A stretch of 64,000 bases of DNA from DATLED01 sp963750255 (GCA_963750255.1 CAVVPZ010000008.1:1-64000); one strand, 5' to 3'; positions 47,219-56,105 are shown, numbered from the stretch's first letter. Notes: generated by a model not told the origin, from the letters alone. Program-made: numbers and translations.

Positions 47219-47509
47219 GTGATCGAGGTCGCCACGTTCCGGCTGCGCGCGGGCGCCGATGCGGCGGCGTTTGCTGCTGCCGATGCTGCGTTTCAACAGG
47301 GCTTCGTCTACCGGCAGCCGGGCCTGCAGCGCCGCACCCTTGCGCTGTCGCCCGACGGGCGTTGGCTGGCGTTGAGTCTTTGGGCGAGTGCCGACGCAGC
47401 CCTCGACGCGGAGCAGGCAGCGATCGACGACCCGCACGCTGCCGCCCGCGCCGCGTTCATCGAAGCGTCGACGCTCGACGTCGCGCGCTTTGACGACCTC
47501 CCGGGCTGA
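47219..47509 (+). CDS. Dimeric alpha-beta barrel (antibiotic-biosynthesis-monooxygenase-like) protein
   Basis: A 96-residue protein starting at a GTG: IEVATFRLRAGADAAAFAAA, then FVYRQPGLQRRTLALSPDGR, WLALSLWASADAALDAEQAA. The pattern of a strand, a helix with regularly spaced alanines, PGL, a strand and LWAS fits small ferredoxin-like dimeric barrels (ABM-type). Catalytic residues are not defined in this group, so no reaction is proposed. It is convergent with the VOC gene, 8 bases apart. Confidence 0.6.
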   Translation: MIEVATFRLRAGADAAAFAAADAAFQQGFVYRQPGLQRRTLALSPDGRWLALSLWASADAALDAEQAAIDDPHAAARAAFIEASTLDVARFDDLPG

Positions 47510-47517
47510 CTCGACCC

Positions 47518-47871
47518 CTACTGCTGGACGAGCATCACGGAGTTGCCCTCGGGGTCGGTGATGCCGGCGATCGTCGGCCCGCCGGGGACATCGAAGGGTT
47601 CCATGGCCGCGGCCCCACCGAGCTCGACGGCCCGATCGATGGTGGCCCGCAGATCGGCCACTTGAATGTAGAGGGCGAGGCCAGGTGTGGAGCCGGCCTG
47701 GATGTGGCCGGCGGGTCCGGGTTCGGGGCCACCGATGCCGGCGCCGATCGACATGATCGGCCCCTCACCGATGTTCCAGTGGAAGAGGTCGGCGTAGAAG
47801 GATCGCTGCCGCTCGGGGTCGACGGCGTCGATCGACCAGTGCACGACTGGACGGGCCCAATCAGCGTTCAT
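47518..47871 (-). CDS. VOC-superfamily (glyoxalase-like) protein
   Basis: A 117-residue single-module vicinal-oxygen-chelate protein: VVHWSIDAVDPERQRSFYAD, LFHWNIGEGPIM, LALYIQVADLRATIDRAVEL, GGAAAMEPFDVPGGPTIAGI and TDPEGNSVMLVQ. Members bind a divalent metal or small ligands. With a single half-module it should act as a dimer. Substrate unknown. It is divergent from the flavin monooxygenase gene, 83 bases between starts. Confidence 0.85.
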   Translation of the reverse strand: MNADWARPVVHWSIDAVDPERQRSFYADLFHWNIGEGPIMSIGAGIGGPEPGPAGHIQAGSTPGLALYIQVADLRATIDRAVELGGAAAMEPFDVPGGPTIAGITDPEGNSVMLVQQ

Positions 47872-47954
47872 CGCCCCACCGTAGGTGCGGCGACGGCGCC
47901 GGTATCGTTGCTCGACGGCCGACGGCGCCGCCCGGCGAAAGGGATCTCGACAAC

Positions 47955-49433
47955 GTGGCTACAACCGAGCAGGTCGAACACCTCGACGTTTTGATCGTCG
48001 GCGCCGGGATCTCCGGCATTGGGGCCGCCTATCACCTCACCACCGAGCGGCCCGGAGCCACCTTCGCAGTCCTCGACGCCCTCGATCACTTCGGGGGCAC
48101 GTGGTGGACGCACCGCTACCCCGGCGTGCGTTCCGACAGCGACCTGTTCACGTTCGGGTATCGGTTCAAGCCGTGGAAGGGCGCGCCGTTGGCCAGCGCA
48201 GACGAGATCCTCAAGTATCTCGGCGAGGTCATCGACGAGAACGGACTCGCCGAGAAGATCCGCTACCACCATCGCATCGTCTCCGCCGAGTGGTCGACCG
48301 ACCATCGCCGTTGGGATGTCGTGGCCGAGCGCACCGACACCGGCGACGAGGTGCGATTGACCGCCGGCTTCGTGTGGATGTGTCAGGGGTACTACAAGCA
48401 CGCCACGCCCTACACGCCCGAGTGGCCCGACATGCACGCCTTCGCCGGTCGCGTGGTCCACCCGCAGCAGTGGCCTGACGATCTCGACCTCGCCGGCAAG
48501 CGGGTGGTCGTCATCGGATCGGGAGCGACGGCGGCGACCCTGATACCCAACATCGCCGACCAGTGCGAGTTCGTGACCATGCTGCAACGGTCGCCGACCT
48601 TCTTCTTCGTGCGGCCCAACACCAACGAGCTTGCCGACACCCTCCGTTCGCTCGACATCCCCGACGAGTGGACTCACGAGATCGTGCGGCGCAAGATCAT
48701 GCAGGACCAAGACGCGGTCACGAAGTTGTCGTTCGACGCCCCCGAGATGTTGCGGGCCTTCCTGCTCGAGACGATCCGTCCGCTGGTGCCCGAGGGCTTC
48801 GATGTCGAAAAGCACTTCAACCCGACGTACCGGCCGTGGCAACAGCGCATCGCCGTGCTTCCCGACGGCGACCTCTTCCGGGCCATGCGCACTGGCAAGG
48901 CGACGGTCGTGACGGATCAGATCGAGCGGTTCACGCCCAGCGGTATCGCCCTGGCCTCGGGGGAGGTGCTCGAGGCCGACGTCATCATCACGGCTACCGG
49001 GTTCGATCTGAGTGTGCTGGGCGACATCGACTTCGCCGTCGACGGCGAGGCGTTGGACGCGGCCGACACCGTCACATACCGGGGCATCATGTTCACCGGC
49101 GTGCCCAACCTTGCCACGGTGTTCGGCTACTTCCGAGCGAGTTGGACCCTGCGGGCCGACCTCATCAGCGACTTCGTCATCCGCCTCCTCGGCCACATGG
49201 ACGAGGTCGGCGCCTCGATGGTCGTGCCGGCGCTCCGACCCGAGGAGCAGGCCATGATGCTCGGGCCGTGGGTCGACCCCGAGAACTTCAACCCTGGCTA
49301 CCTCACCCGGTCGATGCACCTCATGCCCAAGCAGGGTGATCGCGAGCCGTGGAAGCTCGGCCATGAGTACACCGAGGAGAAGGCGATCCTCGCCGCCGCC
49401 GACCTCGACGACGGCACGTTGTTGTTCAAGTAG
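47955..49433 (+). CDS. Flavin-binding monooxygenase (Baeyer-Villiger/EthA-like)
   Basis: An intact 492-residue class B flavoprotein monooxygenase. The FAD-binding motif VLIVGAGISGIGAAYHL is near the N-terminus, FGGTWWTHRYPGVRSDSD carries the conserved GTW and RYPGxR.D elements, and a second Rossmann motif (VVVIGSGATAATLIPNI) binds NADPH. DVIITATGFDL is the conserved ATG motif. Family members oxidise ketones to esters or oxygenate sulfur and nitrogen; EthA-like proteins have related length and spacing. Substrate unknown. It starts at a GTG and overlaps the 3' end of the convergent DUF6454-like gene by 8 bases. Confidence 0.9.
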   Translation: MATTEQVEHLDVLIVGAGISGIGAAYHLTTERPGATFAVLDALDHFGGTWWTHRYPGVRSDSDLFTFGYRFKPWKGAPLASADEILKYLGEVIDENGLAEKIRYHHRIVSAEWSTDHRRWDVVAERTDTGDEVRLTAGFVWMCQGYYKHATPYTPEWPDMHAFAGRVVHPQQWPDDLDLAGKRVVVIGSGATAATLIPNIADQCEFVTMLQRSPTFFFVRPNTNELADTLRSLDIPDEWTHEIVRRKIMQDQDAVTKLSFDAPEMLRAFLLETIRPLVPEGFDVEKHFNPTYRPWQQRIAVLPDGDLFRAMRTGKATVVTDQIERFTPSGIALASGEVLEADVIITATGFDLSVLGDIDFAVDGEALDAADTVTYRGIMFTGVPNLATVFGYFRASWTLRADLISDFVIRLLGHMDEVGASMVVPALRPEEQAMMLGPWVDPENFNPGYLTRSMHLMPKQGDREPWKLGHEYTEEKAILAAADLDDGTLLFK

Positions 49434-50220
49434 TCAGCGGCGTCGCGTAGCTCAAGATCGTTCCGGCCCCGTCGTCGGGCAGGAGGTGGACGACCATCGC
49501 GTCGCCGACCACCTCGGCAAAGATCGGGTTCTGCGTGGCGGCTCGTCCGGTGCGTGACGAGTGGTGGGGGAACGGGGCCTCGATGACGATCGACAGGTCG
49601 TCGCCAGCGAGCAGAGCGAGTCCGCCGATCGAGGCAGGACCCCGCGCTGTCGACAGCGTCGCCACCCCGCCGCAGAGCACCAGGTCGTCGCCGAGCCACT
49701 GACCGTCTTGGTGGTCGACGAAGTGACCCGGGTCTCGACGCTCGGCGACCGGTTCGCCCTCGGTCGTCCACCGGCGGAACCGGCGCGATCCCCATGTCCA
49801 CCCCACGAGGTCGCCGTCGCGTCCGAGGTGCACGATCGCACCCACATGGTCGTCGACGTTGAATGCTGGCTCCGGGTACGAACCGGGAACGAGGCGTTCG
49901 ACCACGGCCGTCGAGCGCGGTCGGTACTCGCTGCTCGCCACCCACAGCGCCTCGCCGTCGAAGTCCATGCCGCCGGGATGGAAGCACACGTCGTCGCCGA
50001 CCGGCGTGCGGTCGAGCAGCCGGCCGCGGTCGTCGACGGCGAGCACCCATCCCCGCCCCGCATCGGTGTCGACCGTCGACACCCACCACACGTCGTCGAC
50101 GCGGACCATCCCCTGCGGGTGATGGGCGTCGAACCCGAGCGCGACCTCGGCCACGGATTCCCACGGAGTGCCCCGGGAGAAGCGGCGAGCCGTAGAGGCC
50201 AAGCGGGGGTCAGGGTCCAT
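49426..50220 (-). CDS. DUF6454-like beta-propeller-type protein
   Basis: A 264-residue protein starting MDPDPRLASTARRFSRGTPW. Its repeated short strands include HHPQGMVRVDDVWWVSTVD, GWVLAVDDRGRLLDR, FHPGGMDFDGEALWVASSEY and VGAIVHLGRDGDLVGWTWGS. These resemble six- or seven-bladed propellers that hold small molecules, and the actinobacterial DUF6454-type proteins. No signal peptide is evident. The start overlaps the end of the MFS gene on the same strand by 11 bases, so the two are co-transcribed. Function unknown. Confidence 0.6.
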   Translation of the reverse strand: MDPDPRLASTARRFSRGTPWESVAEVALGFDAHHPQGMVRVDDVWWVSTVDTDAGRGWVLAVDDRGRLLDRTPVGDDVCFHPGGMDFDGEALWVASSEYRPRSTAVVERLVPGSYPEPAFNVDDHVGAIVHLGRDGDLVGWTWGSRRFRRWTTEGEPVAERRDPGHFVDHQDGQWLGDDLVLCGGVATLSTARGPASIGGLALLAGDDLSIVIEAPFPHHSSRTGRAATQNPIFAEVVGDAMVVHLLPDDGAGTILSYATPLTT

Positions 50221-51415
50221 CGTCGTGGAGGGTCTCGGGCATGCGAGTGGCCAGGATCGCGGCTCCGGCCAGACCGATACCACCGGTGAGTACCGAGGCC
50301 GCCCCAAGGGAGGCGGCCGCCGTGACGGCGGCGGCGACGAGCGGCCCGCCGGCGGTGCCGACGTCGCCGACCAGCCGCCAGACGCCGAGGAACTCGGCTC
50401 GGCCCCGGATGGGAGCGAAGTCCGCACCGAGGGTCATGACGATGCCGCTGCCCATCCCGTTACCGAATCCGAGGAGGAGCGCGACGGCGACGATGCCGGC
50501 GAAGGTCGAGGTCAACGGGAGCAGGAGGAATCCGGCGGCCAGGATGGCGAGGCAGGGGACGGCCACGAACTTGCGTCCGAACCGGTCGGAGATGGATCCG
50601 GCGGGATAAAAGAGCAGCATGTCGATGCCGCCGGCGAGACCGAAGATCACGCTGACGGCGGCGGCGTCGAGGCCGAGGTGGTCGGCCCAGAGTGGGAGCA
50701 CGGCTTGGCGACTGGCCCGGAGCACGCCGATGCAGAGCGCCCCCACTCCAGCGGTACGCAGCACCGGGGCGTGATCACGGGCAACGGCTCGAAAGGCGAC
50801 CGGGCCGTGGTCGAGCGAGGCGCGGCCTTCGGCGTGGGGGTCGGGCACGGCGAAGAGCAAGACGCATCCGGCGATGGCCAGCGCGATGTGGACGTAGTAC
50901 GCCCCGTCGAGGCCGATGGCGGAGACGGCGACGGCGCCGAGGAACGGCCCCACGAAGTTCCCGACCCGGTTGACGCCGCCCAACGTCGAGAGCGCGCGGC
51001 CGCGAAGCCGCAAGGGCATGACCTCGCTCACGTAGGTGAGCCGGGCCAGGAGCCACATCGACCATCCGCATCCCATGAGGAGCATCGAGGCCGAGAAGAT
51101 CCAGACGTTGGAGGCGGCCACGCTCCCGACGAGCGACACCAGGAGGATGGCGGTGCCCACGGCCATCGCCCGCCGCTCGCCCAGTCGCGACACCAGCGCG
51201 CCGGCCGGGAGATCGAAGAGCATGGTGCCGATGCCGCGGAGCGCCACCGTGAGGCTGGCGATGGCCACCGAAGCACCGAGGTCCTTGGCCGCCAGCGCGA
51301 CGATGGGGATCACGGCTCCTTGGCCGACGGCGAACAGGAACGAGGGGCCGTAGACCGGGAGGCCGAGCGAGCGGAGGGTCGGCTCTGTCGGGGGGGCGTC
51401 GGTCATCTCGGGCAT
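50210..51415 (-). CDS. MFS transporter
   Basis: An intact 401-residue major-facilitator protein with about 12 helices. After the first helices come the MFS loop motif GALVSRLGERRAMAVG (between helices 2 and 3) and its partner in the second half, AGSISDRFGRKFVAVPC (between helices 8 and 9). Others are ARLTYVSEVMPLRLRGRALS and FLGVWRLVGDVGTAGGPL. Architecture and sequence fit a proton-driven drug-efflux-like or general exporter. The start MPEMTDAPP at 51415 has an alternative at 51406. It is co-directional with the DUF6454-like gene and divergent from the luciferase-like gene, 31 bases between starts. Confidence 0.88.
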   Translation of the reverse strand: MPEMTDAPPTEPTLRSLGLPVYGPSFLFAVGQGAVIPIVALAAKDLGASVAIASLTVALRGIGTMLFDLPAGALVSRLGERRAMAVGTAILLVSLVGSVAASNVWIFSASMLLMGCGWSMWLLARLTYVSEVMPLRLRGRALSTLGGVNRVGNFVGPFLGAVAVSAIGLDGAYYVHIALAIAGCVLLFAVPDPHAEGRASLDHGPVAFRAVARDHAPVLRTAGVGALCIGVLRASRQAVLPLWADHLGLDAAAVSVIFGLAGGIDMLLFYPAGSISDRFGRKFVAVPCLAILAAGFLLLPLTSTFAGIVAVALLLGFGNGMGSGIVMTLGADFAPIRGRAEFLGVWRLVGDVGTAGGPLVAAAVTAAASLGAASVLTGGIGLAGAAILATRMPETLHDDGP

Positions 51416-51446
51416 TCTGTCGGGGCGCAGCGGGTTGTACGCCACG

Positions 51447-52472
51447 ATGCCTGTCGTGCTCCCGCTCCTGTCCGTTCTCGATCTCGCACCCGTGGTGCTC
51501 GGCTCCTCGCCTCGCGAGGCATTGGCCAACTCCCTCGAACTGGCCCGACTGACCGAATCGCTCGGGTATCAGCGCTACTGGGTGGCCGAGCATCACAACA
51601 TGGCTGGGATCGCGTCGTCGTCGCCGCCCGTGCTCATCGCGCACTTGGCCGCCGGCACGACCACGCTCCGGCTCGGATCGGGCGGCGTGATGCTGCCCAA
51701 CCACCCCCCGCTCGTCGTCGCCGAGCAGTTCGGGATGCTCGAGGCGCTCCACCCCGGCCGCATCGATCTCGGCATCGGACGCGCCCCGGGTACCGATCCG
51801 GCCACGGCGCGGGCGCTGCGTCGCAGCGCCGAAGGTCTGACGGCCGACGAGTTCCCTCAGCAGCTCGGCGAACTTCTGGCGTTCTTCAACGGGACGTTTC
51901 CTGACGACCACCCGTACAAGTCGATCACCGCCGTCCCCGGCCTCGGCTTCCAGCCCGCCATCTGGCTGCTGGGTTCGAGTGACTACAGCGCCCAGGTCGC
52001 CGGTCTCCTCGGTTTGCCCTTCTCCTTCGCCCATCACTTCAGCGCCGGCAACACGCTGCCCGCCCTGGCCGCGTACCGCGATCGGTTCAGGCCGTCGGAG
52101 GTTCTGGCCGAGCCCTACGCCAAGATCGCGGTTTCGGTCATCGTCGGCGACGACGACGATCACGCCGCTTGGTTGGCGGGCCCGAGTCGACTGTCGATGG
52201 TGCGACGCCGGACCGGTCAGCCGGCGCGGCTCATGTCGCCGCAGGACGCCGCCGACTACCAGTACACGCCCATGGAACGAGAAGTCGCTCGCACCCTCGG
52301 CGCCGGTTCGTCGATCGTCGGCAGCCCGTCCACCGTGGTCGCTGCCCTGGCCGAGTTGGCCGACCGCACCGGCGTCCAGGAGTTGATGATCCTCACGTCG
52401 ACGTTCGACCACAAGGACCGGATGCACTCCTATGAGTTGTTGGCCGCTGCCGCCGCTGTCGTCGTCGACTAG
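51447..52472 (+). CDS. Luciferase-like flavin-dependent oxidoreductase (LLM class)
   Basis: An intact 341-residue bacterial-luciferase-fold enzyme: LSVLDLAPVVLGSSPREALA, ESLGYQRYWVAEHHN, MLPNHPPLVVAEQFGMLEAL, HPGRIDLGIGRAPGTD and SPSTVVAALAELADRTGV. These match the MsnO8-type group of LLM oxidoreductases, which use FMN or F420. The ATG at 51447 gives the family-like N-terminus; a TTG at 51435 is possible. Substrate unknown. The stop overlaps the 3' end of the convergent SoxR-box gene by 4 bases. Confidence 0.9.
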   Translation: MPVVLPLLSVLDLAPVVLGSSPREALANSLELARLTESLGYQRYWVAEHHNMAGIASSSPPVLIAHLAAGTTTLRLGSGGVMLPNHPPLVVAEQFGMLEALHPGRIDLGIGRAPGTDPATARALRRSAEGLTADEFPQQLGELLAFFNGTFPDDHPYKSITAVPGLGFQPAIWLLGSSDYSAQVAGLLGLPFSFAHHFSAGNTLPALAAYRDRFRPSEVLAEPYAKIAVSVIVGDDDDHAAWLAGPSRLSMVRRRTGQPARLMSPQDAADYQYTPMEREVARTLGAGSSIVGSPSTVVAALAELADRTGVQELMILTSTFDHKDRMHSYELLAAAAAVVVD

Positions 52473-53725
52473 CTGGATCGGGCATCCCAGTAAGCAGCCA
52501 GGGACGCCGCCGCCGCGTAGTGGAGAGGCCGGTCGGCGGGGAACTCATCGCCGGCGTCGATGCAGGCGAGCGTGTACTTGGCGAAGTGGGCGTCCTCGTG
52601 GGTACTGGCTCGCATGGCGAGCGCGGTCCGCGTCGCGGCGGCACCAGCCACCGTGGAGGCGAGGTGAAATGCGCAGGCGGCGGCGGCGTCCCGCCCTTCG
52701 CAGATGGCCTCGGCGAGGGGCATGTCTCCGGACCGCTCAGGGCGATAGTCGGCCTTGAGGGCCCGGCTGCCGAGGGCGGAGCGAAAGCCGATGACCTGCG
52801 TCGCGGCGACGGCTACGGCCGTGCTCACCGCGACGCCGGCTCGCTCACCGACCACCAGCGTCGCTTGCGGCAACGTCGTGCAGTGGGTCCATCCGTACGC
52901 CGCTTGTTCGGGCCCCTCCTGCAGCATTGACCATGCGGACACCCGGGCCAGCTCGCGTCGGGCGTCACGCGCCGATCGACCGTCGAGACAGCCCAACAGG
53001 GAGGGAGCGATCCCACTCTCCTCCGCTTGATGGACGATCGGGTAGATGAAGCTGCTCCCGGGTGTTCCGAGTCGTGGCACGTCGAGCAGGGCGTCGGCCA
53101 GTCCCGCAGGCGTCGCCGGCTCTCCCGAATCGCCCGGCTCTTCGAACCATCGAACCCGCCAGTCCGGATGGCGGGCCAACTCCCGTAGCAGTCCTCGGAG
53201 CATCCCTCCGTCGAGGCCGTCACGGCCCTGTGCGGCGAGGACACGGGGCAGGAGAGACAAATAGATGCTTCCGTGGGCGGCGGCGGCGAGGGAGGTCACG
53301 AGCGTCGGTGCCAGCGCATCCAAGAGTTCGGCGGGAGTCGCCGATGCCCCGAGCCTGGAGGCGGCGGAGTCCACCGCGTCGAGGTCTCCCGCCTCGAGGG
53401 CGGCCACGAGGTGACGCCCGTCGGACCCTCCACGCGAAGGGGCCGCCAAAGGAGCGCCGTCGGCTTCGTAGACGGGGGCGATCCACGCGATCTGTCGTCG
53501 GGCTGCGGAGCGAGTCGCGTCGGGTAGCTCTCGCAGCAGCAGGCTGCGGGCCAGCAACTCGAGCGGTGCATGAAGGCTGAAGGAGGTCAGCGGCCCCTCC
53601 TTTGGCCGAGCGAGTACGGCGCTCACGGCGGCGATCAACTGGCGGTCGGTCCATCCGTCCACGCCGCGTCGATCGAATTCGTCATCGACGGCATCGGGGT
53701 CGAGATCGTGCAGGGAGGGCGTCAT
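52469..53725 (-). CDS. Helical protein under a SoxR box, distantly questin-oxidase-like
   Basis: An intact 418-residue, mainly helical protein that I do not securely recognise. Conserved-looking histidine-containing segments are LTSFSLHAPLELLARSLLLR, SLAAAAHGSIYLSLLPRVLA, YGWTHCTTLPQATLVVGERA and STHEDAHFAKYTLACIDAGD. The spacing of these His motifs recalls questin-oxidase-like (DUF4243) proteins, but only weakly. Its promoter holds a near-consensus SoxR box between -35 TTGACC and -10 TAGCGT with the 19-bp spacer typical of MerR-activated promoters. The -10 lies 8 bases from the ATG, so the transcript would be leaderless. It is therefore a likely redox-stress-induced enzyme. Confidence 0.7.
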   Translation of the reverse strand: MTPSLHDLDPDAVDDEFDRRGVDGWTDRQLIAAVSAVLARPKEGPLTSFSLHAPLELLARSLLLRELPDATRSAARRQIAWIAPVYEADGAPLAAPSRGGSDGRHLVAALEAGDLDAVDSAASRLGASATPAELLDALAPTLVTSLAAAAHGSIYLSLLPRVLAAQGRDGLDGGMLRGLLRELARHPDWRVRWFEEPGDSGEPATPAGLADALLDVPRLGTPGSSFIYPIVHQAEESGIAPSLLGCLDGRSARDARRELARVSAWSMLQEGPEQAAYGWTHCTTLPQATLVVGERAGVAVSTAVAVAATQVIGFRSALGSRALKADYRPERSGDMPLAEAICEGRDAAAACAFHLASTVAGAAATRTALAMRASTHEDAHFAKYTLACIDAGDEFPADRPLHYAAAASLAAYWDARSS

Positions 53726-53733
53726 GGGAAGTG

Positions 53734-53764
53734 ACGCTAAAACCTGAAGTTCACTTGAGGTCAA
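53734..53764 (-). promoter_or_regulatory. MerR-type promoter with 19-bp spacer
   Basis: On the minus strand, TTGACC (53759-53764) and TAGCGT (53734-53739) are separated by exactly 19 bases, the over-long spacing that MerR-family activators correct. The SoxR box lies within the spacer and the edge of the -35. The start codon of the helical gene is 8 bases downstream of the -10. Confidence 0.7.
53743..53760. promoter_or_regulatory. SoxR box
   Basis: CCTGAAGTTCACTTGAGG differs from the enteric SoxR operator CCTCAAGTTAACTTGAGG at two of 18 positions and keeps the dyad. It sits between soxR and the divergent helical gene, 21 bases upstream of the soxR start. Confidence 0.85.
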
Positions 53765-53781
53765 GGGATACTGTCGTGTCC

Positions 53782-54247
53782 ATGACGGAGCAGTGGCTCA
53801 CCATCGGAGACCTCGCCCAGCGAACCGGCGTGGCCCCGTCGGCCCTGCGCTTCTACGAGAACGAGCAGCTGATCTCGTGTGAGCGCACCGACGGCGGGCA
53901 GCGTCGCTTCCATCGAGAAATGCTGCGGCGGGTCGCGTTCGTCCGCGTCGCGCAGCGCGTCGGACTTTCGCTCGACGAGATCCGAGCGGCGCTGGCCACG
54001 CTCCCGGCCAACCGCACACCGACCAAGGCCGACTGGTCACGCCTGTCGCGAGGGTGGCGCCCGCGGCTCGATGAGCAACTCCGGATGTTGTCGCGGCTCC
54101 GCGCTCGACCTCGACTCGTGTATCGGGTGCGGCTGCCTCTCGCTCAAGGTGTGCGCGCTCTACAACCCCGAGGATGGTGCTGCCGACCTCGGCGACGGCC
54201 CTCGTTATCTCCTTGGCAACACGTCGTCAGAAGTCATCGGCCAATGA
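53782..54247 (+). CDS. soxR: SoxR, redox-sensing MerR-family activator (one frameshift)
   Basis: A MerR-family regulator of about 155 residues. The N-terminal winged helix reads LTIGDLAQRTGVAPSALRFY and ENEQLISCERTDGGQRRF. A dimerisation helix follows. The C-terminus has the [2Fe-2S] ligands CIGCGCLSLKVC (CxxCxCx5C), diagnostic of SoxR. A one-base slip near 54105 separates the helix from the cluster motif; because the motif is perfect, it is probably a sequencing error. The oxidised cluster switches on target promoters in response to redox-active compounds. Its operator lies just upstream, shared with the divergent gene, which is the only target visible here. Confidence 0.92.
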
Positions 54248-54271
54248 CGTCGGTCGGGCATCACCCTCGTA

Positions 54272-55288
54272 CTACGGAGTGTCCGTCCATGGGACGTCGC
54301 TCGGACATGTGGCGGTGGTCTCACCCTCCTTTCGCTGCGGCTTGCCGTCGCCGCACGATGGGAGACATTCGTTCGGGGCTGTTCGGTAGGACTCGCCCCG
54401 ACTCGGCTCGCAAAGCCCGTCGGGCCCCGGTCGCTCGGGGGATGGAAGCGCGGCGTAGGGCCAAAGGGCGGGGCGACCGTGGTCACCCTTCGCGAACGGA
54501 TACCAAATCGTCAACGCCCACTCGGTGCGATCGAACGTCCGTCCCCACCCTTGGTCGGCGAAGAGGTCGGACAGCGGGGGGGCAGCTTCGAAGAGGGCCA
54601 ACCCGGCCACGTCGAGACCGACGGCGTCGGGTGCGACACGATCCCTGAACGAGACGATGGCAGCCAAGTCGGCGTCGGGTCTGGCCAACAACCAAACGGC
54701 GGTGTCGCCGCGTCGCTGAGCCTCGGCGCGGACTGCGGGCCAGCGGCTCTGGAGCAGCTTCGTTGCCGCCGCACCCGTTGCCATCCACTCGGTGCGCAGT
54801 ATGAGTTGGTGGTCCAAGGACGCGAAGTCATGAGCCCCGACCACGTCCCACGACCGACAGGTCGGATTCTGGAAGTAGTCCCGTGCGAGGAACTGCACGC
54901 CATCGAGGGTGAATTGGTGCTTGACGAAGTCCTCGTAGTCGCGCGCGTGCCTGCGGGAGTCGAAGAGATATCGGCCCCCCGAGTACGCCACCCCACCGTC
55001 GGTGGCTGCCATCGGGTCGGGACGGAACGGAATGTGTTTGTGCAACATGCCAGGTTGCGCCGTCATGTACATCCGGTCCCGCTCGATGACCGCGGGGAGG
55101 CTTCCTTCGAACGCCGTGGGGCCGAGTGCGAAGTCGCATGTGAACGCTCCGTCGGCCGCCGTATCACCGTCGCGAGTCTTTCCTTCGCTCCCGCCGGTAT
55201 GCGCGGACACGGTCACCGGTGCCAGTGAAATCGACACCACCGCCCCCACCGCCCAAAGCAAGGCCCGTCGTCCGAACCGGCTGTGCAT
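54272..55288 (-). CDS. Exported protein, unknown function
   Basis: A 338-residue secreted protein. ATG 55288 follows GGGAGGA and begins MHSRFGRRALLWAVGAVVSI with a cleavable-looking leader ending VTVSAHT. The mature part has DFALGPTAFEGSLPAVIERD, GGRYLFDSRRHARDYEDFVK, FLARDYFQNPTCRSWDVVGA, TAVWLLARPDADLAAIVSFR and a C-terminal Cys-rich end (NECLPSCGDGK, TATCPSD). I recognise no catalytic motif. Cysteines in the tail and near CRSWDV suggest disulfides. It converges on soxR, whose stop is 24 bases away. Confidence 0.7.
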   Translation of the reverse strand: MHSRFGRRALLWAVGAVVSISLAPVTVSAHTGGSEGKTRDGDTAADGAFTCDFALGPTAFEGSLPAVIERDRMYMTAQPGMLHKHIPFRPDPMAATDGGVAYSGGRYLFDSRRHARDYEDFVKHQFTLDGVQFLARDYFQNPTCRSWDVVGAHDFASLDHQLILRTEWMATGAAATKLLQSRWPAVRAEAQRRGDTAVWLLARPDADLAAIVSFRDRVAPDAVGLDVAGLALFEAAPPLSDLFADQGWGRTFDRTEWALTIWYPFAKGDHGRPALWPYAALPSPERPGPDGLCEPSRGESYRTAPNECLPSCGDGKPQRKEGETTATCPSDVPWTDTP

Positions 55289-55357
55289 TGTGGTCCTCCC
55301 CGCCTTCCACCCCTTCGGGCGGAAACACCCCAAAACGGTACATCTCGGGGCCGTGGG

Positions 55358-56023
55358 TCAGCGCGAGTAGGTGAGCGGCGCCGAGTAGGAGGCCCCGACG
55401 AAGGGGCGGCCGCGGCGACTTGTCCATCGCCATTGCAGCGAGATCCGCGGATCGACCCGCTGCCGCCCGAGGTACGCGACCGAGTGCTGCCAGTCGGCTT
55501 GGGCTCGTCCACCCATGACGATCAGGTCGCCGTGCCCCGGCTCGAGGTCGTGGGTGGCGCCCTTTCCCGGGGTCTCCTCGACCCCGGAGCGGAACTTGGC
55601 CGACCACGGCCGCAGCAGCCACGGCCTGGTCGCGCCGAGGGTCAGGATCGGGATCAAGGTGTCGTCGAGCCACCGCATGTCGGTGTCGCGATGGAAGGCC
55701 TGGCCGTCGCTCCCGTCGCGGTACTGCATGAGCCCGAATCCACCGAACTCGACCTTGTACTGGCGCTGGATGGCCTTGTGCACCCCCGCGAGCGCCGGGT
55801 GGGGGAGCGGCCGCCCGCGGGTCCACATCGAGCCCAGGCGCCGCTCTTCGATGTAGTGGTCGTAGCGGAAGAGGCGACTGGTCTGCCAGGCCACATCCGT
55901 GCGGAGCGCGTCGTAGAGGTCGTCGGCGCCTTGCAGCCAGCCCCGGCACACATCGACCCACGACGTGTCGTCGAGGTGGATGCGCTCGAACACCGGTTCG
56001 GCCGTAGGCCCGATCTCGGTCAC
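55358..56023 (-). CDS. AlkB-like Fe(II)/2-oxoglutarate dioxygenase
   Basis: A 221-residue AlkB-family dioxygenase that would directly reverse alkyl lesions on nucleic-acid bases. The iron ligands are in AFHRDTDMRWLDD (HxD) and DWQHSVAYL (distal His), and the 2-oxoglutarate-binding arginines in RISLQWRWTSR. The segment GFGLMQYRDGSDG precedes the iron site, and LEPGHGDLIVMGG is the usual strand before the distal His. The length fits bacterial AlkB homologues. Its start is 82 bases from the stop of the acyl-CoA dehydrogenase gene on the same strand, with a strong hairpin between them. Confidence 0.9.
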   Translation of the reverse strand: MTEIGPTAEPVFERIHLDDTSWVDVCRGWLQGADDLYDALRTDVAWQTSRLFRYDHYIEERRLGSMWTRGRPLPHPALAGVHKAIQRQYKVEFGGFGLMQYRDGSDGQAFHRDTDMRWLDDTLIPILTLGATRPWLLRPWSAKFRSGVEETPGKGATHDLEPGHGDLIVMGGRAQADWQHSVAYLGRQRVDPRISLQWRWTSRRGRPFVGASYSAPLTYSR

Positions 56024-56047
56024 TTCTCAAGCATGCCCCAGTCGCGA

Positions 56048-56075
56048 CGAGAGCCGCCCCGAAGGGCGGCTCTCG
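56048..56075 (-). terminator. Hairpin terminator after the acyl-CoA dehydrogenase gene
   Basis: CGAGAGCCGCCC and GGGCGGCTCTCG form a perfect 12-bp stem with a CGAA loop, 30 bases after the acyl-CoA dehydrogenase stop. There is no U-tract, as is common in actinobacterial hairpin terminators. It separates that gene from the downstream AlkB-like gene. Confidence 0.65.
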
Positions 56076-56105
56076 TGCGGGTTCCCGACCGGTCGGGTGG
56101 TGGAC

